A stretch of DNA of 64,000 bases from Nematostella vectensis (lineage: Eukaryota; Cnidaria; Anthozoa; Actiniaria; Edwardsiidae), in the NCBI RefSeq assembly GCF_932526225.1, contig NC_064041.1:12637951-12701950 (forward strand). The letters run 5' to 3'. Of the stretch, positions 54,656-64,000 are shown piece after piece. The notes under the pieces are model-generated. The model was not told the DNA's origin and ran no database searches. It saw only the letters and a program-made list of their open reading frames with translations. How positions within the stretch are numbered: position 1 is the first letter of the stretch; each line of letters opens with the position of its first letter. The translations under genes were made by a program, and so were the position numbers.

Positions 54656-57537
54656 GTTCGTACGACATGGAAGCGGCGCTTAGATTTCCCTTACGCTCGG
54701 TCGGCTTGCGAGCGTTGGCAGTATCACCGAGCCAGCGACACCGGGTGAATTTCAATGAGCCGCACGCACACTCGATGACTGACAGGTGGCAGGTATGTCA
54801 CGTGACCAAACACCGCGCCTCGACGAGTGTTCGATTCGACTTAAATCTTCTTTAAATCATATCGAAAATGTCATTCAAAGTGATGAAATACTAGAGTATC
54901 TTAAACAGTGGAATACAGGAAAATCAGTCGAAGAAAGCATTAACTTTTCACTTGACGTGCTGTTTTAATTCAGAAAAGAAATAGGTATACTTTTTATCTA
55001 GTTCGGATGTGGAGAATTTCATGGGAAAATCAAGGGATGTATAAAAGTACGCGAGACAGACAGCTTCAGACCAAGTTTGCAATCAATAAGGAGGCTTAGC
55101 TGGAATATGGGAATACGATTGAATATTTTACGCAAGGACATTTAGAAAGGGATTAGCAAAACGCTAAATTTGAATTGGAAAATCAACAGTGAGCTTGCTC
55201 GGTAAAATTTCAATCAAACTAAACCCTCCGGGTTCTTTAACTTTTTTGAATGCTACTTAAAGCAACATGATTTCTTTTTTTTTTTTGGATTTAGAAAACT
55301 ATCATTCGGCTCAGTTCGGGGGAAAAAATCCAGGCGAAGTAGTTTTTTGTTATAAAAAAAGATGTCAACTTAAAATCGATTTTGAATTTCGGAAACCAAG
55401 GTTGCATCCTGTTCCCCGAGCGATTCCAATATTCTAGTTGGGTTTTATTTTGATAAAACAAGAGTAATCTATGCGAATTTTTATGAGTGTGTGAAATATT
55501 AGCCAAAGCAAGGATTCATAATTTAGACGTTTGATTATCCAAAAATCAAGCCAGAAAGACTGTCTCTTTTTAACCATTACTCAATGGATAGAAATCGAAA
55601 AATAATAAAAAGGTCACAGAAGTGCGGCTTTTTGGTTAATGATAACAACAGCATGTGGTGAATACAACAATGATAACCGAACTACGAATAATAAACTGTC
55701 ACCCAATTACACGATGTTGTCGAAGTGTCGGGGCAAAATCTATAAATTTTCAAAATCGACAAGTAACACCAGACAAAATAAACTGTCTTTTCGTGTAGAA
55801 GTTTGAAGAAATAATACTACACATGGCTAGGTTTTGTCTTTGCATTATTATAAGCTAGATTCCAGGCTTTTGTGATTTATTTTGTCCCCGGTACTCTATG
55901 GTTGACACAACGCTCAAGGGTGTAACGGATGTCTGAAGTCTCCTTTCGGTTATAGTAACTTCGTTGGAATGCTTAAAACGATCTTATAACGTTGTGTTTG
56001 TACTTCGTTGAAATGGTCAAAAACGAGAAATATTCTTAAAACGTTAGGTCGTTAGCCGTTAGAGACGGGACCTGAAGCTTTTCTAAAAGAATTCCATTAA
56101 AAAAAATAGATTTATTTTAATAAGTCTAACACTCGGCCTAGTAATGCAACATTTAAGCTTGCCCCGAGTGTAACAATGCGGGCGGAAATACTACACAAGG
56201 CGAAAGTTAGTCTTTGCAATGCTATTAGCGAGACACAGGTTGAGATGACTTCCTCATAAGCAGAAAATGTCGGATTCTTTCCCGGCAAGTCACAGATCAG
56301 GCAAGAATCTGGTGAATTAATTGTTGCCAAATTGAGCATAATGGAACGGAAGCGTTTTCGAGGCACTTTTAGCCATAAATAATTCTTGTAATACGCAATC
56401 TAGGTAATTTAGACCCCCTTTACATAAGACAATTAAAGGCGCCCTCAGTAACACATATCAATAATTCAGCATGCACTTGCCAGACCGACATATTATGAAC
56501 TGTGAAGCTAAACAAGGCGGCTTTAAAGCCTTTGTCAACAGTAAAATGATACCTGCGATACACCATTTCGAGTATCGAATGAGCGCTTGTCACACCTGTC
56601 AGACACTTTGGAAGTGAAATAAAAACATAAAAACAATAGGATTTTAGACTTTTTGAGAGAATGGAACGACAACTAAACGGACAAATTCTAGATATCCAGC
56701 CGTACAAACAGCGACCAAATGGGAGAGACTGACGGAAAATAGACAGACGATGGTCGGACAGACAGACCTAACAGGAGGTAGGCGGACGGGCAGACAGGCA
56801 GGCAAACGGACGGACGCACACAGGCAAACAGAAAGATACCACGGACGAACTGAGATATGTAAGAGGCTAATATTGTACTTTTATTTATTTTTTTAATCGC
56901 CTTATGGCAGAATTTCTAACAATTCTCTATAATGGCCCTCAAGGCGCAATCCACCAAAGACAGGGGTGGCGGACGGGGAGGGCCCACCACTTTTTTGAGC
57001 GGATTTTTTACATGAGCGCTAGCTTATAGGCATATGAAGCCCATCAAAATTTTTATGAGTACAAAATCTCGCTTATAAAAACCTAAGTTAGTCTACACAG
57101 TCTTATAATTGTGTTGTTGCTTCTTCAGCATTTATAAACTGTGGAGGGCATTAATAAGCATATAATGACAGTTAAAACAATGAATATATATACATGAACG
57201 TATATTTGGTTGAAATAATTCCAGGCACTTGAATTTGGTTTACAAAAATGATAAAATTATCATGTTGCTGTAGGCTGTTGGGACGTTTGAGCCTCTATTT
57301 TTTTATAGGTTCTTATACGCAGCTTTCTCCTGTTGATTATATCAAATATTTGTTTATTTACGCTATCGCTCGCAAATTTTAAGAAAACAACGCCCATATG
57401 TATATTGTTTTATCTTTGATGCGAATGGTAGACATCTCAGACATCATTTGGGCGCGGCTTATTCAAATGGCAGACACCGCTGTTCTGCTTTCAGCTTTAC
57501 GTGTTGCGGGCTCCTGTGCATTAGACTGGTGAAAACA
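54656..57537. other. Intergenic region upstream of the giant CAP gene
   Basis: Contains the presumed promoter of the giant CAP gene near 54660-54900, with no recognisable core element. The rest is A/T-rich unique sequence; a short GACAGACGG-type purine repeat lies at 56725-56830. No coding region is supported. Confidence 0.5.
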
Positions 57538-57663
57538 ATGCCACCTAAGCGCACTATTCAGTCGTTCTTTTATGACACTGATACAAAAAAAATCTAGGGG
57601 AAATGAAGATGTCGAAGAAAGAGAATCCGAAGGAAGCAAAAACACCCTCTAAAGTGAGGAAAA
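57538..57663 (+). pseudogene. Frameshifted relic beginning MPPKRTIQSFF
   Basis: ATG at 57538 opens MPPKRTIQSFFYDTDTKK and stops soon after. If the A-run at 57583-57592 were one base different, the frame would continue about 20 acidic residues (EDVEERESEGSK) to another stop. A start of the type M-(P)-K-R-x-x-x-x-F-F is common at the N terminus of hAT/ZMYM-like zinc-finger proteins in invertebrate genomes. I infer a decayed 5' end of such a copy; no downstream body was found. Confidence 0.4.
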
Positions 57664-57834
57664 AAAACTATGTAACTAGCCACGCTAGGCATGCGTTGCG
57701 TTACATGTATAAAATCAACAACTCCATAACAAAACAATATTATATTATTTTCAGCAGTTGTTCGTAATTTAGACGTAATTTGCGTCAAACCCATTTACCC
57801 CCCACTACCCAGACCACATCCCTCCCCCCACTTC

Positions 57835-58165
57835 CGCCCCCCCCCCCACTATGGGATCATTCCGCCCCCACCCCCCCCCCCCCCCCCCCACTATGGGATC
57901 ATTCCGCCCCCCACCCTACTATGGGATCATTCCGCCGCCTCCCACCCCACTATGGGATCATTCCGCCGCCTCCCACTATGGGATCATTCCGCCCCCCCCC
58001 ACCCCACTATGGGATCATTCCGACCCCCCCCCACCCCACTATGGGATCATTCCGCCCCCCCCCACCCCACTATGGGATCATTCCCCACCCCACTATGGGA
58101 TCATTCCCCCCCCACTATGGGATCATTCCGCCCCCCCCCCCCCCACTATGGGATCATTCCGCCGC
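57835..58165. repeat. C-run plus ACTATGGGATCATTCCG array
   Basis: About eleven copies of ACTATGGGATCATTCCG separated by C runs of 5-20 bases. The minus strand is G-run-rich and could form G-quadruplexes. Open frames of Pro, Gly and Ile residues across it are artefacts. Confidence 0.95.
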
Positions 58166-58799
58166 CCCTGAAAGACTTAGCAGAATAGCGCAGTCCCCTT
58201 CGACTACACTGCCTCGGCTCACTGCCTCGGCTCACTGCAATATACTAAAGAATGCTGTATGCCTCAGTGACTCGCTATCAAATAATCAACACCCCCGAAA
58301 AAAAAGGATTTCTTTTATGCCTTTGCAGTATTGCCACGAGATGTTATTGATGGGTACGGGCCTGCGTTACACATCTAATGTGGTTGTTGAAATATTTAAT
58401 ACACTAATTTATATATAAGAGCATCTAATTTTCAGTTGAGGCTGGTGCCGTTCTTATTTTTGGCTGAATATGTTCTTAACGATGTTCTTAAATTTTAGTG
58501 TATATAAAGAATTAATGAATTATTAGGAAGAGAATTGTACTAATGATAAAAAGCAATAATAAGGTTGTTGATATGGGCACAATTTGATTCTGCATTTTAG
58601 AACGCATCAGGACTAAAACTGAAAAAAATTTCTTCTATCTGAGCCTCGGCATGTTCTTGGTATGTTCTGAAATATTTACTGAAATCTTAGGCTGGACATT
58701 CTTATAAAAGAGGTTCTTATAAAAAAAAGAGTGTATTATGGTATGTCAGTCATCAGTTCATTTTTAGGCTTTCTGAACCAATTCCGCAAGTTCACAGTT

Positions 58800-59060
58800 C
58801 AACACCTTATAAGGTGGTCTAGTCACCAGGACATGTATCACCAAGTCGAGGGTATCCGCACTTCCATTAGTTCTTGTTTAAGAGACTGTTGGGAGGCGGA
58901 GTCAGTGGTCACGTGACGTAATTTGTTTATTTGGTTAAGATTCTAAACTTATTAGGAAATCCAGTTACCAGGCCTTGCACGGTCTATCACCAAGTCGAGG
59001 GAATTCTGTACTTCCATCAGTTCTTGTACAACAGACTTGTGGGAGGCGGAGTCAGTGGTC
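58800..59060 (-). pseudogene. Two decayed tandem copies of the FIRRM last exon
   Basis: Downstream of the real last exon, two copies follow at intervals of about 145-150 bases. The nearer one still reads SVVQELMEVQNSLDLVIDR against SVIQELVEIRSTLDFVINR in the exon, but ends in Trp rather than at the stop. The further one is frameshifted. Each carries the same trailing sequence (CCTTATAAGG, then GATTAAG on the plus strand). Confidence 0.8.
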
Positions 59061-59109
59061 CCATGACGTATTGATTACTTGATTAAGATTTAATACCTTA
59101 TAAGGAAGT

Positions 59110-62100
59110 CTAGTCACCAGGCCTTGCACGGTTTATCACAAAGTCAAGGGTACTTCGTATTTCCACCAGTTCTTGTATAACAGACATACTAGGGGTGGAC
59201 TTAGAAGTCATGTGGCATAATGTGTTTAGTTGAGCTCTGATTGGCTGAATAATCTTAGTGTACTCGCCATCATTTGTCTGTAGAAGAAAAGATACGCCAG
59301 GCGATACGGGAGTTAGCGTGGGATATGTGGAGACATGCCTATGCACATACGTTCGCGTGACGTCTCATTGCCAACGTGGTTTATTGTTTAATGAAAATTA
59401 TGAAGGCAAAGATTACCATTTCTTTCAATTAGGATAACGATATACTATATTATGGCCCGGACCCCACCCTGCTCATGTGACGAGATGATATCACGGTTGA
59501 CACATTTGTTGGATATGGAAGCCCGGTGGCCTAGTCGGCCTCTCACCGCTGTGGCCCAGGTTCGAATCCTGGCTCAAACTATGGGGATTTTGTCCGGGTT
59601 CCTGTCTTGATTCGAATTTGTGTCACAAGTGAGATGAAGTTATTCTCCCGTGTTTCCAGTCTTCTCGGATAAGGCGCCCGTTTCTCGAAACACCCGAGAA
59701 TTCTCGGGCCCGAAAACTTTTGCATTTTTGCCCAAAATTTCGCATGTTTTTCCTTTTTGAGAACCGCTTTCATGTTTTAGAACAGTTTGAACTTCCTCTT
59801 GGTTCATACTCAAATATATTACGCTCGATAGGGCTATTTTCGAAGTTTTGGTGAAGCCAGAAAGTTGCCCGAAAAGTCTCGGGTGACTGCGAGGTCCCGA
59901 GAACTTTCTTAATATTTTAGCCATGTGAATTTCGGGCCCGAGAAGTTCATGAAAAATCAAAATCTATAAAACTAAAAAGTGGATTATCCTTCACATGAAT
60001 CTATGTGGTAAAATACGATGTTTGAAGATATTTCAACACATTTAGATACCATAAATTTTAAAGGAATTAGCTAGCTTTTTAAAATTTAAGGAATTAAACG
60101 ATTTCGGGCCCGAAAATTCTCGGGTGTTTCAAGAAACGGGCCCAAGGACACTAAACCGGAGGTCCCGTCTCTTCAAGCTGCACTACATTAACCTGAACCG
60201 AAGGGACGTAAAAGAACCACTGGGGACGCAATAAACCCTTTGGCAGTAACCACCCCCAGTGACAGTGCTTACTAACCGAGGGCCATATGTTAGAAAACTG
60301 TATATTCGGTTAATTATGCTACCCTCGATAAACAAACAAACAAAGATGGATCTAGTGACCTATTAACAGAGCTGTCGGATGTCGATCCGTGGCTAGTGAC
60401 TCCCTACTCTGGATCCCACCCCGCGTTTTTCTCTAGACGAATCCCTGCGTAAAGATGAATCACGATGACAGCAAAGCTACTCACAGGGTTTTCTTCTAAT
60501 CTTGTTCTCTTGGTAGCGGGCTGAAAGAAAACACGCTAAGATATTAGCACAGTTACCATAAACTGAAAGAAAAAGGTATTATAGGGTTAAGAGCAGAAAT
60601 AAGTGCTTTGTAAATAAGATCTCAAAATAAATTTTATTACAGAATCTACAAGTAATTTGACAATCAGGGTGTAAGGCTAAGTTCAAGCGTCGTATTATCC
60701 ATCAGCCAATGCAAATACATGGAAATGAATCAAGAGAATACATCTCCTGGAGAATACGACGTTTGAATTTAGTATAATTGTGAGAAAGCATTCATTTCCA
60801 TCGGCCAATTTCGAATAGAAATTGCAGTGGCTGACTTTGGCTCTTTAAAATACGTCCACTAATCACCTCCAGCGGTCCCTCTGTTCCAGTGTCTCCAGTA
60901 GATTCCTGAGCGCAGTCGCGTGACGCTAACGTCACATGTGTATGCTCTTTGTATCGAGAGCTCGACTCTCGCTGTTGCGTGAGAATTGTTCTGTCACGCA
61001 CCTGTCACGCAAGAGTCAAGGAAGTGATGATGCTATTGTCAAGTATTTTCCAAATAATATCGCAAAAGAGTAGAGCCAGCTCTTGACTTAAGTCAAAAAG
61101 TATAAAAAACACGCTATCACTTGATTAAAACTATATTATTGTATTAGCGACTTATTTACACGGTGCGTATTTTGCGCGGGAGACCTGGGGAGGGGTGCGC
61201 CTTTACTCATTAAAAGATACGGTAGTGTCACCCGATAGCTGCTCCTGCTGATACGGTGTCTGAAAGTTAGAATAAAAAATGGGGGTCAAAGCTTGGAACG
61301 TAATGTGCTCTTTAGTGCTAACGTCGTCTAAAACACTCAGTTTTCCGAGATAAAGCCCAGTGTCAATCTATTTCACGCCCTAGTCATAACTCAATGGTAT
61401 TTATGACAATACCTATCGCGAAGGTCGGTAACCGAATTCTTACCGCTGGTGCTTTTACAGAGGGCGCGCTCATTAATGTGAATGTATCAGAGCCATTTCA
61501 GAGTGCATTTCACGGCTGGCTCTTTGAGTTTTCTATTGTCTTCTGCCGCTGCCGTTTTAGTTGCGTTAGTTCGCTCATAGAATTGTGCGTACCATCTCGG
61601 CAAGCCGAAGGATAATGATGTTGATGTTGATGATTATGATGTTAATGATGGTTATGTTAATGGCGTTGATGATGATGATGATTATGATGATGATGATTAT
61701 GATGATGATGACGACGACGACGATTATAATGATGATAATGGCGATGATGATGATGATGATGATAATGGTGTTGATGATGATAGTTATGATAATGATGAAG
61801 ATGATGAAATTGATAGTAATGATGATTATGACCATATTGATGACGACGACGATGATAATGGTGATGATAATGACGACGAGGATGATAATGGTGATGATAA
61901 TGATGATGATGATGATAATGGTGATGATAATCTACCTGATTGAGGAAATCTGAGAGGAGAGGTAGAAGAGGCTCAGGGACGCAGTCACTCATGATGTGCG
62001 TATAGGGTGTCACCTGCAATCACGTGCAAGAAAATCAGATTGAAAATAACGGTGACATAGATGGTTACGATGATTATTCTGGTGGTGGTAGTTAAGATGA

Positions 62101-63837
62101 TGATTGTAAGTTTAGGGGTGGCGGTGATGGCTATAGGGTTGGCGGCGGCGATGATAGCTATAGGGTTGGCGGCGGTGGTGATGATGGTTATAGGGTTGGC
62201 GGTGGCGGTAATGGCTATAGGGTTGGCAGTGGTGGTGAGGGTTATAATGTTGGCAGTGGTGACTCATGGTTATAGGGTTGGCGGTGGTGGTGATGATTAT
62301 TGGGCTGTAGGCAATGATGATGATTATTCTGGTGATATTGACTACAGTACTACTGTGATCAGGTAGTGTGGCGTGTGGTGGAAGGGTTTTTCAACTACCT
62401 CTACGAATGCTTTGACTGCTTGTAGGGCGGTGTTATGAGCCATCCAGTGCGAGTCAGAGATGAGTCTACAAAAGAGCCTGGCGATGCTACTGAATACTTC
62501 CGTCTGAAAATAATCATAACGATAGGCAATGAGTAAACTGCAGTTCTCTTATAACGACAAAAAGAAACAAACACAAATGTATCACAACAATAACAGCAGA
62601 TAGCAACAATAGTAACGGCAGATAGCAACAAAAGAATAACAATAATAATTATACCACTAGCACAAAAAAACACATGCAACAAAAAAATAACATCAACTAT
62701 AAAAAAGGACAGTAGCAGTAATAAGGCAATAACAACAACAACAACAACAAAAATAACATCAGCAGCAAAAGCAACAACAGTAACTGCAACAACGGCAACA
62801 GCAAAAGCAACGACAAGAATACAAGGGCCATACTTCAATATCCTTCGTGACGTGTATTGTTCCGCAGCATCCAAGGGTTAGACCCACACTTGTCTTTATA
62901 TCCAGACTAGGAAATTGCTCAAGTAATTGATTCAAGCCTCTGAGAATCTGCAAGCCAAGGCAGTAACGCGGCCTTCTTAGAATGTTGGCAAAGTACAAGA
63001 ATCTTAGTTAAAAATTTAAAACTATGTTTTCTTAGCCCTGATTTGAAGGAGCCATTTTCTAGATGATATAGTCTGAGCGCGAAAGCTAGGTGTTTGAAGG
63101 TGATGTGTGTTTTTATAGCTGTCTTATGAAGATATTTGCAGCTTTCTTCTTATCAAATAACATTATTTTAAGCCCTTTCAATCAAGTGTTTAGCTTTAAG
63201 CTTTTATCACAAAAAAGGGAAAAGTTTTAAAATTTTCAAGACGGCTGTAAACAAACTCCGACCTGCTTCGCTCCCACGGCCTGCCTCGCTTTCATGCTCA
63301 ACTTGACTCGCTTTCGCGCTATAACACAGGACCCTAATTATCAGGAAAGCGGCCCATTTAAACTTTGACCTGTCCCCATAGGGGTTTCTCAAAAGTGTTT
63401 TTTTTTTATTTATGGTTGTGACTCTGGCAGAAACACCGTTATGAAAAAAAGGCGTGACACAGAATCCTTTGTGTTGTATAAACATTGATACTGGTGGTAA
63501 CTTTTAGTTGCTGCATTCACACAGTGCAATCATTCTAAACTTTCTCATACGAATGGATGACGAGTTGCTTTTTGGTATTTTTGGTAACCCAAGAACCATT
63601 TTTAGACAGCCTGTGACTTAATATTGAGTTCCAGGAATAAAGAATTAGATTTTGAGAGGGGGGGTGGGGTGAGGAGTGATTCATCCACTGATTTATCCAT
63701 GGATGGAGCTATATCGATGCTGGATAATAGACTTAACGATTAAAGACAAGCAGTACCTGGGCGTAGTCCGACGGCTGCACTTGAGTCAAGAGAAGGGTCG
63801 TCAAGTCAAGGACTTCGCACCACAACGCCACGCTGCC
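59110..63837 (-). CDS. FIRRM: FIRRM (C1orf112)-like protein, C-terminal part
   Basis: In vertebrates FIRRM partners the AAA ATPase FIGNL1 and controls RAD51 removal and recombination. Seven exons are visible: 63837-63757, 62947-62834, 62503-62399, 62013-61936, 61001-60867, 60520-60485 and 59277-59110. All are phase 0 and together give 238 residues plus stop. Matches to the human C terminus are LFCRLISDSHWMAHNTALQA (human LFALLLADRSWLLEQHTLEA), KAFVEVTPY (TQFAEGTNH), ATKRTRLEE (AKRARQE) and EYTKIIQPIRAQL near the end (EYRSALHTIAGAL). The 5' end is outside the window and an exon may be missing between 63757 and 62947. The exon at 61001-60867 has a weak acceptor. Confidence 0.85.
59520..60345 (+). 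mobile_element. tRNA-derived SINE interrupted by a foldback element
   Basis: The head has a perfect pol III A box, TGGCCTAGTCGG (59527-59538), and B box, GGTTCGAATCC (59559-59569), with an intact T-arm (CCAGG/CCTGG), but the acceptor stem does not pair, so it is not a working tRNA gene. A body of about 200 bases follows, ending in (AAAC)n. ATGGA flanks both ends as a likely target-site duplication. Without the insertion at 59675-60143 the element is about 355 bp. It lies in the last FIRRM intron, in antisense orientation. Confidence 0.75.
59675..60143. mobile_element. Foldback element inserted in the SINE
   Basis: Terminal inverted repeats of about 40 bases: CGCCCGTTTCTCGAAACACC, continuing into CGAGAATTCTCGGGCCCGAA, against the inverse of the right end with few mismatches. 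AAGG flanks both sides and the SINE body reads through cleanly if the element is removed (CGGATAAGG joined to ACACTAAACC). Further CTCGGG/CCCGAG palindromes lie inside. Confidence 0.8.
61610..61935. repeat. (GAT)n imperfect trinucleotide tract
   Basis: About 320 bases of GAT-type triplets with interspersed GAC, GTT and AAT, ending just at the donor of the FIRRM exon 62013-61936. Open frames of Met, Asp or Ile/His are artefacts. Confidence 0.95.
62060..62345. repeat. ~30-bp GGTTGGCGGTGGTGATGG array
   Basis: Seven or eight diverged copies of TATAGGGTTGGCGGTGGTG with a GATGATGGT step, in the FIRRM intron between 62399 and 62013. G-rich on the plus strand. Confidence 0.85.
62690..62820. repeat. 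AAC/GCA trinucleotide tract
   Basis: Runs of AAC followed by AGCA and CAACA triplets directly downstream of the donor of the FIRRM exon 62947-62834. Low-complexity intron sequence. Confidence 0.85.
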
Positions 63838-64000
63838 CTGGATAACACAAGGACAGACATACTTAGTTAATGTGGTGAAAATACCACAGCGCGACGCCCC
63901 TTCAAATAACATAAACACGACAGACTAACTTAGATAATGTGGTGAAAATATCACAACTTTACGCCCCTCTAAATAACACAAACAAGACAGGCTTAGTTAA
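63838..64000. repeat. ~75-bp tandem repeats containing an exon acceptor
   Basis: Two or more copies of AACACAAGGACAGACATACT, TAGTTAATGTGGTGAAAATA and a CACAGCGCGACGCCCC block run to the right edge. On the sense strand the unit reads TTATTTGAAG then GGGCGTCGCGCTGTGGT, echoing the real exon start TTATCCAG|GGCAGCGTGGCGTTGTGG at 63837. Confidence 0.7.

Noticed and set aside
57780-58418. A 212-codon Pro/Gly/Ile/His frame
   Set aside because: It is the C-run array read through; overlapping frames are equally open and none has non-repeat protein character.
59520-59592. A functional tRNA gene
   Set aside because: A and B boxes and the T-arm are good, but the acceptor stem does not pair and a SINE body follows.
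61575-62019. His/Ile/Met-rich frames at the GAT tract
   Set aside because: They are simple-sequence translations in a FIRRM intron; only 62013-61936 is an exon.

Overview
The window is animal nuclear DNA. It has intron-rich genes with GT/AG junctions, long tandem repeats, and small foldback and SINE-like elements, and it has no bacterial gene layout. The two recognisable housekeeping genes are close in residue and domain order to vertebrate proteins yet sit in compact introns. That suggests an intron-rich invertebrate, possibly an anthozoan cnidarian; the species guess is inference only. I joined exons by hand using splice consensus, reading phase and family similarity, with no transcript data.

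Three genes lie head-to-tail on the minus strand. (1) 63837-59110 is the 3' part of a FIRRM (C1orf112)-like gene: seven exons, all phase 0, continuing beyond the right edge. (2) 54655-26188 is a giant gene with a 14-exon model of 12,987 coding nt and 4,328 residues. It encodes three GAPR-1-like CAP/SCP domains, an acidic linker, one 9,862-nt exon encoding about 3,287 Glu/Ser/Val-rich residues, then two more CAP domains. (3) 24093-3821 is GOLGA2 (golgin GM130): 32 exons, 3,612 coding nt, 1,203 residues, with clear GM130 signature blocks. A small intronless coiled-coil reading frame of unknown function lies on the plus strand at 1700-2191.

The most unusual feature is how tandem repeats relate to splice sites. 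In all three genes many intronic repeats are copies of the exon edge beside them: the last bases of an exon plus its 5' splice site, or the 3' splice site plus the first bases of the next exon. Examples lie at 4300-4440, 5755-5859, 11590-12770, 44441-44530, 47373-47590, 58800-59112 and 63757-64000; arrays at 4557-4705, 6488-7632 and 3480-3850 touch an acceptor, a donor and a stop codon. This decorates the introns with decoy splice sites, one of which is in frame.

The giant CAP protein looks like a second novelty. Only its fourth CAP domain keeps all four residues of the CAP cavity. The acidic exon appears to have grown from several tandem repeat families of different period. Intron read-through in its middle would give a short three-CAP isoform ending in a hydrophobic tail.

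The rest is intergenic and intronic sequence with MITE-like foldback elements, a tRNA-derived SINE interrupted by a foldback element, simple-sequence tracts, a long hairpin upstream of GOLGA2, and a frameshifted relic reading frame at 57538.
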